This document shows, in pieces, positions 32,480 to 41,327 of a stretch of 46,469 bases of DNA (positions are counted from its first letter, which is position 1; the number at the start of each line of letters is the position of its first letter). This stretch comes from Bacteroidaceae bacterium. Lineage in GTDB: Bacteria; Bacteroidota; Bacteroidia; Bacteroidales; Bacteroidaceae. Location: positions 111,221 to 157,689 of the forward strand of contig JAFYAT010000102.1 in the NCBI GenBank assembly GCA_017540585.1, in the 5' to 3' direction. Made by a program: the position numbers and the translations under genes. Under the pieces are notes generated by a model. The model was not told the origin of the DNA. It made no database searches and saw only the letters and a list, made by a program, of their open reading frames with translations.

Positions 32480-33352
32480 TTACACGTTCAACATCGCCAC
32501 AATTCTTCTAAGGTCATCAGCATTCTTGAATGAGAATGTAACCTTACCAGAACCATTCTTTGCACATGAAACACTCACGTTAGAACCAATCTTGTTTGAC
32601 AATTCCTGACGAAGGCCGTCAAACTCTGGCAACAAAGCAGGCTTCTTCTTAGAATCAGAAGGAGCATTACCTCCCTCATTCATCTGCTTGATGATTTCCT
32701 CGACCTTACGTACAGAGTATCCCTTCTGAAGAATCTCCTTGAAGAGCTTAACCTGAGCCTTTGGATCATCAAGAGCAAGAAGTGCACGCGCATGACCAGT
32801 ATCGATGTCGTGATTCTGAAGAGCGACCTGAACTGGTGCAGGAAGCTTGAGAAGACGAAGGAAATTAGCAACGGTTGCACGCTTCTTACCTACCCTGTCT
32901 GATAGTTTCTCTTGAGTGAGTCCGTACTGGTCAATCAAATGCTGATAAGTAAGCGCAATCTCTATAGAGTTAAGATCCTGACGCTGGATGTTCTCGATAA
33001 GAGCCATCTCCATCACGTTCTCGTCAGAAGCCTTGCGTATATATGCAGGAATAGAACGGAGACCAGCCTTCTGCGAAGCACGGAAACGACGTTCACCCGC
33101 AATAATCATATATTTGCCATCCTCCTGCTCACGAAGAGTGATAGGCTGGATAATACCTATTTCCGAAATAGAATCAGCCAACTCCTGAAGCGCCTCCTCA
33201 TCAAACTCACGACGAGGCTGGTTAGGATTGGCATAAATGAGGTCGAGCGCAATCTCATTTATGGTAGAAGAACCTTCAGTCCTTACATCTTCAGTAGATA
33301 TCAATGCATCAAGTCCACGACCCAATGCTGGAAATTTCTTTGTAACAGCCAT
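32480..33352 (-). CDS. parB: Chromosome-partitioning protein ParB
   Basis: CTP-dependent clamp that loads at parS. 290 residues: NPNQPRREFDEEALQELADS, IQPITLRE, the box GERRFRASQKAG, ALIENIQRQDLNSIEIALTY and helix-turn-helix LTQEKLSDRVGKKRATVANF. C-terminal dimerisation region ends FSFKNADDLRRIVAMLNV. 94 bases after parA. Confidence 0.96.
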   Translation of the reverse strand: MAVTKKFPALGRGLDALISTEDVRTEGSSTINEIALDLIYANPNQPRREFDEEALQELADSISEIGIIQPITLREQEDGKYMIIAGERRFRASQKAGLRSIPAYIRKASDENVMEMALIENIQRQDLNSIEIALTYQHLIDQYGLTQEKLSDRVGKKRATVANFLRLLKLPAPVQVALQNHDIDTGHARALLALDDPKAQVKLFKEILQKGYSVRKVEEIIKQMNEGGNAPSDSKKKPALLPEFDGLRQELSNKIGSNVSVSCAKNGSGKVTFSFKNADDLRRIVAMLNV

Positions 33353-33446
33353 TTAATTACAATAAAATTCAATGTTAGAAATTCAGAATTAAAAGTTGAT
33401 AGCCTAAGTCAATACTTCACCCCTTGAGTTACCTCCGCGAAATCAA

Positions 33447-34208
33447 CTATTCTCTTCCGATAATCTCACGCGCAAGCGAAATATAATTCTTTGAACCCTG
33501 TGATGTGGCATCATAGAGAATACATGGTATTCCGTGTGATGGTGCCTCACTCAACTTGACGTTACGCTGGATGACAGACTTGAATACGAGCTCCTGGAAG
33601 TGACGCTTAACCTCCTCGTAAATCTGATTAGCAAGACGAAGACGCTGGTCAAACATAGTAAGAAGGAAACCTTCGATTTCAAGGTTCTTATTAAGCTTTG
33701 ACTTGATAATCTTGATTGTATTGAGAAGCTTGCTTATTCCTTCAAGAGCAAAATACTCGCACTGTACAGGAATGATGACAGAATCAGCTGCAGTCAGGGA
33801 GTTCACGGTAATAAGACCCAACGAAGGAGAGCAGTCAATAAGGATATAGTCGTACTCGGCACGCATAGGATCAAGAATACGCTTGAGAACTGTCTCACGC
33901 TTCTCTACGTTGAGCATTTCAATCTCTGCACCAACAAGGTCAATATGGCTCGGAATGATATCCAAACCGTCAATATCCGTAGTATATATAGATTCGTGAG
34001 GATCAGCAGAGTTGATGATACAGTCATAGATTGATGATTCTACCTGCTGTATGTCAACACCAAGTCCTGACGATGCGTTTGCCTGAGGATCCGCATCTAC
34101 TACCAACACCTTCTTCTCAAGAGTGGCAAGTGATGCAGCAAGATTGATAGCAGTTGTTGTTTTTCCAACTCCTCCCTTTTGATTTGCTAAAGCAATGATT
34201 TTTCCCAT
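33447..34208 (-). CDS. parA: Chromosome-partitioning ATPase ParA/Soj
   Basis: Walker-type ATPase that segregates origins with ParB. Deviant Walker [15 protein letters not shown] at residues about 10-23, switch [13 protein letters not shown], and [19 protein letters not shown]. The open frame reaches 34226 (MKKKLSMGK), but [13 protein letters not shown] at 34208 matches family length, so the shorter 253-residue form is given. Confidence 0.95.
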   Translation of the reverse strand: MGKIIALANQKGGVGKTTTAINLAASLATLEKKVLVVDADPQANASSGLGVDIQQVESSIYDCIINSADPHESIYTTDIDGLDIIPSHIDLVGAEIEMLNVEKRETVLKRILDPMRAEYDYILIDCSPSLGLITVNSLTAADSVIIPVQCEYFALEGISKLLNTIKIIKSKLNKNLEIEGFLLTMFDQRLRLANQIYEEVKRHFQELVFKSVIQRNVKLSEAPSHGIPCILYDATSQGSKNYISLAREIIGRE

Positions 34209-34281
34209 ACTTAATTTCTTTTTCATTCAAGCGAGAAACCACACAAGGAGGTTCCTCTTACTCTTACGTTCATTTTGCTTG

Positions 34282-34289
34282 CAAAGATA
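34282..34289 (-). promoter_or_regulatory. Putative -7 element for parA
   Basis: TATCTTTG on the minus strand, 73 bases before the chosen start. A convincing -33 is not seen. Confidence 0.45.
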
Positions 34290-34344
34290 AGAAAAATCCG
34301 TGGAACATTAACAACAATCGTGAAACAATTTAGTGTTAAAGAAA

Positions 34345-34376
34345 ACAAAAAAGGAGAGATAGAAATCTCTCCTTTT
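34345..34376 (-). terminator. Terminator of the tRNA-Pro/Val cluster
   Basis: Minus strand AAAAGGAGAGAT / ATCTCTCCTTTT (perfect 12 pairs), loop TTCT, then TTTTTTG. Confidence 0.92.
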
Positions 34377-34400
34377 CATAAATAACAAGTTATACTTTCG

Positions 34401-34475
34401 TGGGCGTTGACGGATTCGAACCGCCGACCCTCTGCTTGTAAGGCAGATGCTCTGAACCAGCTGAGCTAAACGCCC
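34401..34475 (-). tRNA. tRNA-Val (TAC)
   Basis: Minus strand cloverleaf: acceptor GGGCGTT/AACGCCC, anticodon stem TCTGC/GCAGA, loop CTTACAA (anticodon TAC), T loop TTCGAAT. Discriminator A, no CCA encoded. Last of three tRNAs. Confidence 0.96.
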
Positions 34476-34494
34476 TTAAACTATCGTTTAATGT

Positions 34495-34570
34495 TGGTCG
34501 GGATGACACGACTCGAACGTGCGACCCCTTGGTCCCAAACCAAGTATACTACCAACTGTACTACATCCCG
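34495..34570 (-). tRNA. tRNA-Pro (TGG), copy 2
   Basis: Acceptor CGGGATG/CATCCCG, anticodon stem CTTGG/CCAAG, loop TTTGGGA (anticodon TGG), T loop TTCGAGT. Discriminator A and an encoded CCA (34495-34497). Identical to the copy at 34598-34673. Confidence 0.96.
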
Positions 34571-34597
34571 AAACTTTCAATCAATTTACCTCTTTGT

Positions 34598-34673
34598 TGG
34601 TCGGGATGACACGACTCGAACGTGCGACCCCTTGGTCCCAAACCAAGTATACTACCAACTGTACTACATCCCG
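34598..34673 (-). tRNA. tRNA-Pro (TGG), copy 1
   Basis: Same sequence as 34495-34570 including encoded CCA. First tRNA behind the promoter at 34726-34756. Confidence 0.96.
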
Positions 34674-34725
34674 TTTTCAAGTCTCTTTAAGACTTATTTA
34701 GGAGGCTCATTTCTCAAAAGCGATG

Positions 34726-34756
34726 CAAAGGTACGGCTTTTTTTTTATCCAGCAAA
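34726..34756 (-). promoter_or_regulatory. Promoter of the tRNA-Pro/Pro/Val cluster
   Basis: Minus strand TTTG (34753-34756), 19-base spacer, TACCTTTG (34726-34733), 53 bases before the first tRNA; same layout as the tRNA-Gln promoter. Confidence 0.85.
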
Positions 34757-35112
34757 CATTTCAAGAGTTTTTTTTGCACAAACATGCATTTTTCTTTATC
34801 CGTAGCATCATTTAAAGCAAAACAGGCAAACAAATCTACCAAAGAGTACCATTCGTAAGTCAAAGGCGCACCTTAATAACAGTTTTTATTGCCACATCAC
34901 AATATCATGCCAAGACCTGTAAAAACAAAAATAAATTTACGGACATGTCATATAGGAATAAAAATTATTACTGTCCGCTAAAAAATCTGCTTTAAAGATG
35001 ACAAAACGATGACAATGGCCTGTGCTGCAAAGAAAGTAAAATGTCCTTGAAAGCAACATTCTGTCACAACAAAGTGAACACGTAAGTGTCATTACGTCAA
35101 AAAACACGAACC

Positions 35113-35156
35113 GAAGGAATCCCGAACAATCCCCGAACCATTCCCGAAGTATTCCT
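35113..35156. repeat. 11-base array GAA(n)ATTCCC, four units
   Basis: GAAGGAATCCC, GAACAATCCCC, GAACCATTCCC, GAAGTATTCCT, then two 9-base relatives (GATGTGTCT, GATGTGTCA). Confidence 0.65.
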
Positions 35157-35287
35157 GATGTGTCTGATGTGTCATAATGTAAGTACAATTATGGCGAAAA
35201 AACTTGGTACATTATGTACAAAGCATACCGTTATAAGACAGGTTCTATAAATTAGCTTTAGACTATTTGTTGCAGATTTTGAGATAA

Positions 35288-35320
35288 GACTAAGTACTGG
35301 CACACATGAGACTTACTACT
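35288..35320. repeat. Degenerate relative of the 11375 array
   Basis: GACTAAGTACTG at 35288-35299 is the reverse complement of CAGTACTTAGTC in the 11375-11429 array. ACTAAGTACTG, GCACACATGAG, ACTTACTACTG follow an 11-base period. Confidence 0.5.
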
Positions 35321-35374
35321 GACTCTTACAAAAAAAGAAGCAAAAAAGAAAATCACATATTGACTTATTTCTCC

Positions 35375-35408
35375 AAAAAAGAAGAAGGAGAACTTACGTC
35401 CTCCTTCT
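35375..35408 (-). terminator. Terminator of the surface locus
   Basis: Minus strand AGAAGGAG / CTCCTTCT with a 10-base loop, then TCTTTTTTGG, about 25 bases after the lipoprotein stop. Confidence 0.85.
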
Positions 35409-35430
35409 CTATCTATATCATTTTGTATTA

Positions 35431-36711
35431 TTACCAAGCAGCACCACCTGAATGCTTTGTTGGATCATATACAACAGCCTTATCTACGTCAACAACAATC
35501 TCTTCTGGTCCATATACCTGGAATCTTATAACGAGAGAACCAAATGTTGCCTTATATCCATAAATCTTCTGAGTTACTGTGTATGATACAGTAGCACGCT
35601 GAGATGTATTTTCTACAGTAATCTCACCCTTTCCTTCATACCTGAACTTACCATACTTAGCCTCAAGGTACTTGTTGATAAACTCATTATCCATATAAAG
35701 ACCATCACGCTTACATCCTGAATAAACGAAATAGTTATATGTCAAGTTACCTACTTTTGCTTCCAAAAGTGTCTTGGTCTCAGCAATACCATCATTTGCC
35801 TCATCACGTTCAATCTTAACAAAAGACTTTATTGTGTAATCAGAGAAGTGATCAAACTTCATAGTTACTGAACCACCATCTGGAGCAACACTAAATGAGC
35901 TTGAGCCATCACAACAGAAACTCATATCAGACTCAAAATCCTTATTTGTTACAATAACCGTTGCAGGCTCTGTTGACGCCTTAACAAAATTTGCACCATC
36001 AGGCTTACACATTACAGAAAGAACAGGGAACCACTCTTCAACAGGATTAAGATTACAAGCGACATCTGTCATAACAGCTTCCTTAGCTGTAATAGAATAT
36101 AAAGACTCACCAGATGCGCCATTTGCGAGAGCATTTTCTGTCATCTGATGTGTAATCTCCATCTTAACATCTGTTGTTCTCGTTGGATATGGTTCCTTCT
36201 TGTTTGCAGGAGTATTTTCGATAAAGATATGAGAGCCATCTGCAGTCTTTTCCAATGCCTCATTAAGAGGAATAGCATATTTACGGTTTGGATCGACTGT
36301 TGTCTGCTCAGAAGGATTCTTTGCAAATGTAAGATAGATAACCTTACCATTTGTATCAAGAGTAACTTCCTTCTTGATAGTATCAGTAACATAACCAGGA
36401 ACATTTGGAGTTACTCTAATACAAATTCTCTCGCCAATACCACCTTTACCTGTATAAGAAAGAGTAGAAGCCACCTTCTGGAGATTTTCAAAACTCTTAC
36501 CGACACGAATGTCAGCGGCAGCATTACACATAATAGTGTAAGTATAGTTATTCGACTGGGTAACTTTTTCAATTTTCACCTCTTTGCCATTATCTCCAGG
36601 TCCGTTAGAGCCATTAATAACTATACTTGGAATATCGTTGCTAAAGCAAGAGGTAAAGAGACTTGCTGAAGCAAGGAGTAGAGCTCCAAAAAGAAAATTA
36701 AATTTCCTCAT
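35431..36711 (-). CDS. Surface lipoprotein 2 of the YjbH-like locus
   Basis: 426 residues. Lipoprotein signal with ASLFTSC, lipidation Cys at about residue 22 followed by FSND. The body is beta-rich with no recognised domain. C-terminus YDPTKHSGGAAW resembles the DHNGGGGVNP tail of the lipoprotein at 38203-39168: His, one residue, Gly-Gly near the end. 39 bases after the YjbH-C-like gene 2, clearly the same transcript. Probably outer-membrane attached and a partner of that barrel protein (inference). Confidence 0.75.
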   Translation of the reverse strand: MRKFNFLFGALLLASASLFTSCFSNDIPSIVINGSNGPGDNGKEVKIEKVTQSNNYTYTIMCNAAADIRVGKSFENLQKVASTLSYTGKGGIGERICIRVTPNVPGYVTDTIKKEVTLDTNGKVIYLTFAKNPSEQTTVDPNRKYAIPLNEALEKTADGSHIFIENTPANKKEPYPTRTTDVKMEITHQMTENALANGASGESLYSITAKEAVMTDVACNLNPVEEWFPVLSVMCKPDGANFVKASTEPATVIVTNKDFESDMSFCCDGSSSFSVAPDGGSVTMKFDHFSDYTIKSFVKIERDEANDGIAETKTLLEAKVGNLTYNYFVYSGCKRDGLYMDNEFINKYLEAKYGKFRYEGKGEITVENTSQRATVSYTVTQKIYGYKATFGSLVIRFQVYGPEEIVVDVDKAVVYDPTKHSGGAAW

Positions 36712-36750
36712 AATCCTTATATTTATAATATTATTTTTTCAATTTTTATT

Positions 36751-37956
36751 TTATTCGAAAGTACCATCAAGATACTTCTGCATATATTTCTCAATAAACT
36801 CAGCCTGCCAATAATGAGCAGAACGATTCTTGTCAGGGATTTCCTCAATCTCCCTACCCATGGACTCTTCCTCGTATCTCCAATATGACACCATGCTGTA
36901 TTGCATATCGTAATACTCAGGTGCCTTGATACGTATCCGACCATTTCGTTTCTGGCACTTACCTCCAAACGGTATTGCAAAATGGAATCCTCCATTATGT
37001 TCTCCGCCAGTAAGGATACCATAAAGACCAATGGCATATTCGCCAAAATGTCTCGTCAAATCAAGACGCACACCCCAATCTCCATAACAAAAGCGACCGC
37101 CTTGTGCCTGAATTTGGAAATTGCTCCATGGATCAAAATAAGATGCTTTAGCCATAAATGTAAAAGCAGTCGGCTCGCCAACATACCACTTGTTTTCATA
37201 AAACAAAGACCTGTAAGCATATCCAACGTGAGCACCAACATCAAAATTCGTATTCACATGATAGCCAAGCTCGCCATACAATCCCATATAATCGGGATAG
37301 AAGCAACCAGCAGCAACTTTTCCTGTCCAACGTCCAGAATAAAACAAATCCTGACTTATAGAAGCAACGCCAAGGCGCACATTTCTATTAGAATTCATCT
37401 TATCAAGATTCGTATATAAAGGTATAATCGGTTGAACAGTCAAACGATTGCCTTTCCATAGACTTGTCTCAAGAGAAGGAGCAAAAAAGACACCTACCTC
37501 AAAGAGCTTATCGTACCTATGATTATTAAGCGTAACGATAGGAATTAAATTGACATCAATATTACCGTAAGAACTATTACATGTTTTTGAGTCATTTTTC
37601 AACCTGTCATTAACTCTTTTTACATCATAATCAACATTAACAATCCACTTATCCACATCACATTCCGCATGGACACCCACCTTTGAGATTCCATACTCGA
37701 GAACGGACATTTCGTAATGAGAGCATTTTGGGAAGCACTTCTTAAGTAACTTCAACGCTTCAGCAGGACCTCTGAAATTCCCACGATAAGCAGGATCTTC
37801 AATAACAGCAAACACCGTATCGGCATCAACCGTCACTTTAACGTTTTCAAAGCCCTTGTCTGAAAGGATTTGACGTGAAAGGCGTATGTCATTCTGACCT
37901 TGAGCCGAGAAGATGGACATTACAATTATGCATAAAATCGCAAATACTCTGTTCAT
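36751..37956 (-). CDS. YjbH/GfcD C-terminal-half protein, copy 2
   Basis: 401 residues with signal peptide (MNRVFAILCIIVMSIFSAQG). Residues about 22-130 match the periplasmic domain in the middle of E. coli YjbH (short beta/alpha pattern with GFENVKVTVDADTVFAVIED). About 140-360 is a predicted barrel with the family motif GDWGVRLDLTRHFGEYAIGL followed by YGILTGGEHNGGFHFAIPF. The YjbH N-terminal barrel is absent and is encoded separately at 40435. Paralogue of 39214-40431, sharing FGEYxIGLYGI, NGGFHFxIP and the end YWQAxxxxxYLQKYLDG-like. Likely outer membrane. Confidence 0.8.
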   Translation of the reverse strand: MNRVFAILCIIVMSIFSAQGQNDIRLSRQILSDKGFENVKVTVDADTVFAVIEDPAYRGNFRGPAEALKLLKKCFPKCSHYEMSVLEYGISKVGVHAECDVDKWIVNVDYDVKRVNDRLKNDSKTCNSSYGNIDVNLIPIVTLNNHRYDKLFEVGVFFAPSLETSLWKGNRLTVQPIIPLYTNLDKMNSNRNVRLGVASISQDLFYSGRWTGKVAAGCFYPDYMGLYGELGYHVNTNFDVGAHVGYAYRSLFYENKWYVGEPTAFTFMAKASYFDPWSNFQIQAQGGRFCYGDWGVRLDLTRHFGEYAIGLYGILTGGEHNGGFHFAIPFGGKCQKRNGRIRIKAPEYYDMQYSMVSYWRYEEESMGREIEEIPDKNRSAHYWQAEFIEKYMQKYLDGTFE

Positions 37957-38020
37957 ACATCAAAACAAGATTTCACCTAACATTCTTATAAAACCTTTTA
38001 TACTATTACATAATTTGCGA

Positions 38021-38028
38021 CAAAGGTA
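38021..38028 (-). promoter_or_regulatory. Putative promoter of YjbH-C copy 2 / lipoprotein 2
   Basis: TACCTTTG (-7 consensus) on the minus strand, 65 bases before the ATG and just after the terminator at 38104-38143. The -33 is not clear. It indicates a separate transcription unit. Confidence 0.5.
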
Positions 38029-38103
38029 AGAATTTATTCTTTATCTATTATACATTTTACTACGTTTTTTTCAAAAACATGGTCGTCTTTTTAAATTATC
38101 ATA

Positions 38104-38143
38104 GAAAAAAAGGCAAGTTTCATTCAAAACAGAAACTCGCCTT
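38104..38143 (-). terminator. Terminator after lipoprotein 1
   Basis: Minus strand AAGGCGAGTTTC / GAAACTTGCCTT (12 pairs, one mismatch), then TTTTTTT. It separates the two halves of the locus. Confidence 0.88.
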
Positions 38144-38202
38144 ATATATTTTTCTTGTCTCAATTATGATGTTTTCCTCATCATACACATGAGCATTTGT
38201 CA

Positions 38203-39168
38203 TTATGGATTGACACCGCCACCACCATTATGGTCACTACTTGCGAAGCTATCATGCTTTGAAACAGGTGTACCATAGAGCTCGAAAGTAAACTCCTTTG
38301 TGCCTGACCTCAAAGAAAGAGTGTAAATAGGCTGCTCATAGTGGAAATGTTCTGTACCAGGCTTATCCTTGCACCAGAACTCATGAACGAAAGTCTTCTC
38401 AGAACTTGCGATATAATCCACAACATTTCCTGTCTTCTTCTTTACTCCTGCCCACTGGTTCAAGAATACAGTAACGAAAGGATTCTTTATATTGGACTTA
38501 TATCCCCATGGCACATTATACTCAGCACGCTTAACCTCATTTTCACTTGTCAAACCACAATATGAAGTCATCTCTTCAGATTTGACAATTTTTGTGTCAA
38601 GAACCTTTATCTCATCAATATTCATTCTGAACATCCAATAACTGAAGTGAGGAATCTTAGTATGGAGTCCATCAGCATCCGTAGAAACAGGCATATTATC
38701 ACTTTCCTTATTCATAAAGTAGAACAAGAAACTCATGCCCTCCGCATCAACAGTTTCAACTGTCAATTCAATAGGCTCTGAGAACGTTACCTCATGAGGA
38801 TAACAGAATGCCTCGATGATATTTGTTTCCTTTGGAAATGCGTAAGTTGGGTCCAACACATCTTCTGGTGTTTTCAACGGCTTAAGTTTATCGTCAATCT
38901 TTTTTCTAAGCCATATCAAAAGACCATCAATATTCTTAGTATACAATTCACGGCTTGTCTCAGGTTCAACCATGGCGTGGCCTTTCAAACCCTCAACATC
39001 ACAATACGCCTCAACTCTTGTAACATTATCAAGGTTAAGCCAAGTTGCCTGCTTACCCTGATACCAAATCTTTGAGCCAGGAATTTCACCACCAGAACTG
39101 AAGCATGAAGTCAAAAGACCTGAGCACGCTATACATACTGCGCCTACAAGAAAGCCAAACTTCTTCAT
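38203..39168 (-). CDS. Surface lipoprotein 1 of the YjbH-like locus
   Basis: 321 residues from the ATG at 39168 (MKKFGFLVGAVCIACSGLLTSC); the frame is open to 39213 and ATG 39177 (MRIMKKFG) is also possible. Lipobox LLTSC then FSSGGE. No recognised domain. The C-terminus has two His (KHDSFASSDHNGGGGVNP) comparable to KHSGGAAW in lipoprotein 2. Directly follows the YjbH-C copy 1 stop, same operon. Confidence 0.75.
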   Translation of the reverse strand: MKKFGFLVGAVCIACSGLLTSCFSSGGEIPGSKIWYQGKQATWLNLDNVTRVEAYCDVEGLKGHAMVEPETSRELYTKNIDGLLIWLRKKIDDKLKPLKTPEDVLDPTYAFPKETNIIEAFCYPHEVTFSEPIELTVETVDAEGMSFLFYFMNKESDNMPVSTDADGLHTKIPHFSYWMFRMNIDEIKVLDTKIVKSEEMTSYCGLTSENEVKRAEYNVPWGYKSNIKNPFVTVFLNQWAGVKKKTGNVVDYIASSEKTFVHEFWCKDKPGTEHFHYEQPIYTLSLRSGTKEFTFELYGTPVSKHDSFASSDHNGGGGVNP

Positions 39169-39213
39169 AATTCTCATCTTATTATATTTCTTTGTTTTAT
39201 TATTCTTATTCAT

Positions 39214-40431
39214 TTATTCAACCTTTCCATCCAGATATTTCTGCAGATAAGATTGAACATATCTTGCTTGCCAATAATTTCCCGAGCGGTTTCTCGCCGG
39301 CAATGGTTCGGCATACTTACCGCATTTTTTTTCTTTCCATTCATAGTTGCTCACCATTGAGTATTCCCAATCAAAGAACTCTGGAACACGAAGCGAGAGA
39401 TTACCCATTCGCTTCTGGTACTTTCCTGCCACAGGTATAGAAAAATGGAAACCTCCATTATACTCACTACCCGAATAAATACCATAAAGACCTATACTAT
39501 ACTCACCAAAATGGCAAATTCCATCCAACCTTCCGCCATAGTCGCCATACATATAACGGCCACCCGTCATTTTAACCTCGACAGAAGAAACAGGTTCGTA
39601 ATAGCTCAAAGAAAGCAAGGCGCTATAACGATTGTCACCCTTGACTTTCAACTTACCATCGTTCAGATCCTGCCATCGGGTAGCACTTGCAATCACACCT
39701 ACATCAAAATACTTATTCAAGTGCAATCCAAAATCTGCATACAAGCCCACACTATTGTAATGAGCAATACCCGCATAGCCTTTACACCACCATCTCGCGT
39801 TGTTAACAAATTCCTGCCGAATCAGAAATGATGCAATCTGAAGATGAGAGAATTCTATATCGCCATCCTCTTCAAGATAATTGTCACACAACGGAATCAA
39901 AGGCTGAAACAAAATTCTGTTTCCTTTCCAAAGACTCGTCTCAATGGCTGGAGCAAGAGAAACTCCGTAACTAAACAACCTATTCGTCGAGTTATTGGTA
40001 AAACTGACAAAAGGATATAATGTCACATCTATCTTACCAAAGGAGCTATTATAATTTCTCACAGGTATATCTGAACTACAGTTTGAACGTATTTTCTCAT
40101 TCACCAGCGAGCTGTTATAATTCACATCCACCGTCCAATGTCCGTCATCGACGAAAGCTACTACTGCATATTTATCTACATCATCCTCCTTAACCACAAC
40201 ATTATAATAATGCACGTTAGGACACAGATGCGAAAGATTTTTCAAAACCACACCAGCACCTCTAAAGGTACCACGATAAACAGGATCCTCAATTGACACA
40301 TACATAGTATCATGTCCATATACATAGTCAATATTCTCAAACCCCAACTTCTTCAATTCGTTCTCCACCTGCTGAGCGAAAGACGAAGACGAACTAAGAA
40401 TTATCATTAATATCAACACAACTACTCTCAT
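39214..40431 (-). CDS. YjbH/GfcD C-terminal-half protein, copy 1
   Basis: 405 residues with N-terminal signal peptide (VLILMIILSSSSSFAQQ). Same architecture as 36751-37956: periplasmic domain (GFENIDYVYGHDTMYVSIED) followed by a barrel with GDYGGRLDGICHFGEYSIGL and YGIYSGSEYNGGFHFSIPV, then VPEFFDWEYSMVS. Only three bases separate its start from the stop of the N-terminal-half gene, so the two halves of an ancestral YjbH are translated from one message. Confidence 0.82.
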   Translation of the reverse strand: MRVVVLILMIILSSSSSFAQQVENELKKLGFENIDYVYGHDTMYVSIEDPVYRGTFRGAGVVLKNLSHLCPNVHYYNVVVKEDDVDKYAVVAFVDDGHWTVDVNYNSSLVNEKIRSNCSSDIPVRNYNSSFGKIDVTLYPFVSFTNNSTNRLFSYGVSLAPAIETSLWKGNRILFQPLIPLCDNYLEEDGDIEFSHLQIASFLIRQEFVNNARWWCKGYAGIAHYNSVGLYADFGLHLNKYFDVGVIASATRWQDLNDGKLKVKGDNRYSALLSLSYYEPVSSVEVKMTGGRYMYGDYGGRLDGICHFGEYSIGLYGIYSGSEYNGGFHFSIPVAGKYQKRMGNLSLRVPEFFDWEYSMVSNYEWKEKKCGKYAEPLPARNRSGNYWQARYVQSYLQKYLDGKVE

Positions 40432-40434
40432 ACT

Positions 40435-41172
40435 TTAATATTTTATAGTGTATTGATAGGAAAGTCCTCCACAAAACTTGTCAAACTCCCTTGTATATAT
40501 CAGAAGATTCAAATGACGAAGAACGTTAAGTTCAAGACCAAAATTGGTTCCTTTTGTATCGTACTCAACCATTACACGCAATCCCTTAAGGCAATCAGGG
40601 GAGATTTCCACCCCACCAAATGCTCCGTCATAGACAACGCCTTTGGCAATTTTTCTTGAGTAGCCAACGGTAGCTCCTACCGAACAAATATCAGACACCT
40701 GAAAATGTTTAGTCATTACCCCATATACAGTAGAGAAATAGCTATGACCCATATACGAAAAGAAATCGTTAGAGCCAATCAAGACACTTGGTCGCCAAGT
40801 TCCCGCTTTTTCACTTATAGGTCTGATACGAACCGTAAAAGAGCGATCTTGTTCACAGTATGAATCCGAGGGCATCTCATTCTTCATCTTTATCAACGTA
40901 GAACGAAAAGTCAATTCCACAAATGAGAACGGAGTAAAGTCTATAAAATAATTATATACTGGAAAATCATAATTAGTAAGACCAGTAGCAATATAATCAA
41001 CTCCTCCGACAAAGGTTTTAGCAGGATACATATCTGCCGTAGGAATATTCATCATACCCTGAGTACCCATAATTTTCTGAGCTGAGATGCAAATCGAGCA
41101 TCCAAACAGAATTGACGCCAAAAGCATCTTTATCAAGGGCTCATGTAGAGTATTACCTGAAGGCTTTTTCAT
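40435..41172 (-). CDS. YjbH/GfcD N-terminal-half barrel protein
   Basis: About 245 residues from the ATG at 41172 (MKKPSGN); the frame extends to 41196. Signal region ends ILFGCSICISAQ. Matches the first barrel of E. coli YjbH: GTQGMMNIPTADMYPAKTF corresponds to GVGLLQTPTARMA..., and VVYDGAFGGVEI corresponds to the FGGVEYQTP strand; end LSYQYTIKY. In E. coli the two barrels are one polypeptide of about 700 residues; here a stop codon separates them. Group 4 capsule/exopolysaccharide export is the known context of YjbH; no such genes are nearby. Confidence 0.78.
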   Translation of the reverse strand: MKKPSGNTLHEPLIKMLLASILFGCSICISAQKIMGTQGMMNIPTADMYPAKTFVGGVDYIATGLTNYDFPVYNYFIDFTPFSFVELTFRSTLIKMKNEMPSDSYCEQDRSFTVRIRPISEKAGTWRPSVLIGSNDFFSYMGHSYFSTVYGVMTKHFQVSDICSVGATVGYSRKIAKGVVYDGAFGGVEISPDCLKGLRVMVEYDTKGTNFGLELNVLRHLNLLIYTREFDKFCGGLSYQYTIKY

Positions 41173-41327
41173 CCTCATAACCTTATAAAATGCCAAATAG
41201 TTTTATCCATTATACAATTTCATTGCGAAGGTAAATATTTTTTCTCTATTTTTACGCAATACTTTAGCATTTTTTATCCATAAGCAACAACTTTTATCTA
41301 AAGACAAGAAAAAACAGTCAAAATGCA

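Larger units (their letters stand above)
34757..35374. other. Gene-free spacer with two 11-base arrays
   Basis: No credible gene. It holds the array at 35113-35156 and the degenerate one at 35288-35320; the remainder shows nothing I can name. Confidence 0.6.

Noticed and set aside
34491-34805. Plus-strand open frame of 104 codons over the tRNA-Pro genes
   Set aside because: Antisense of two identical tRNAs; repeated peptide is an artefact.
34937-35188. Minus-strand 83-codon frame in the 750-base spacer
   Set aside because: Overlaps the 11-base array, Cys/Phe-rich, no start context or homology; probably non-coding.
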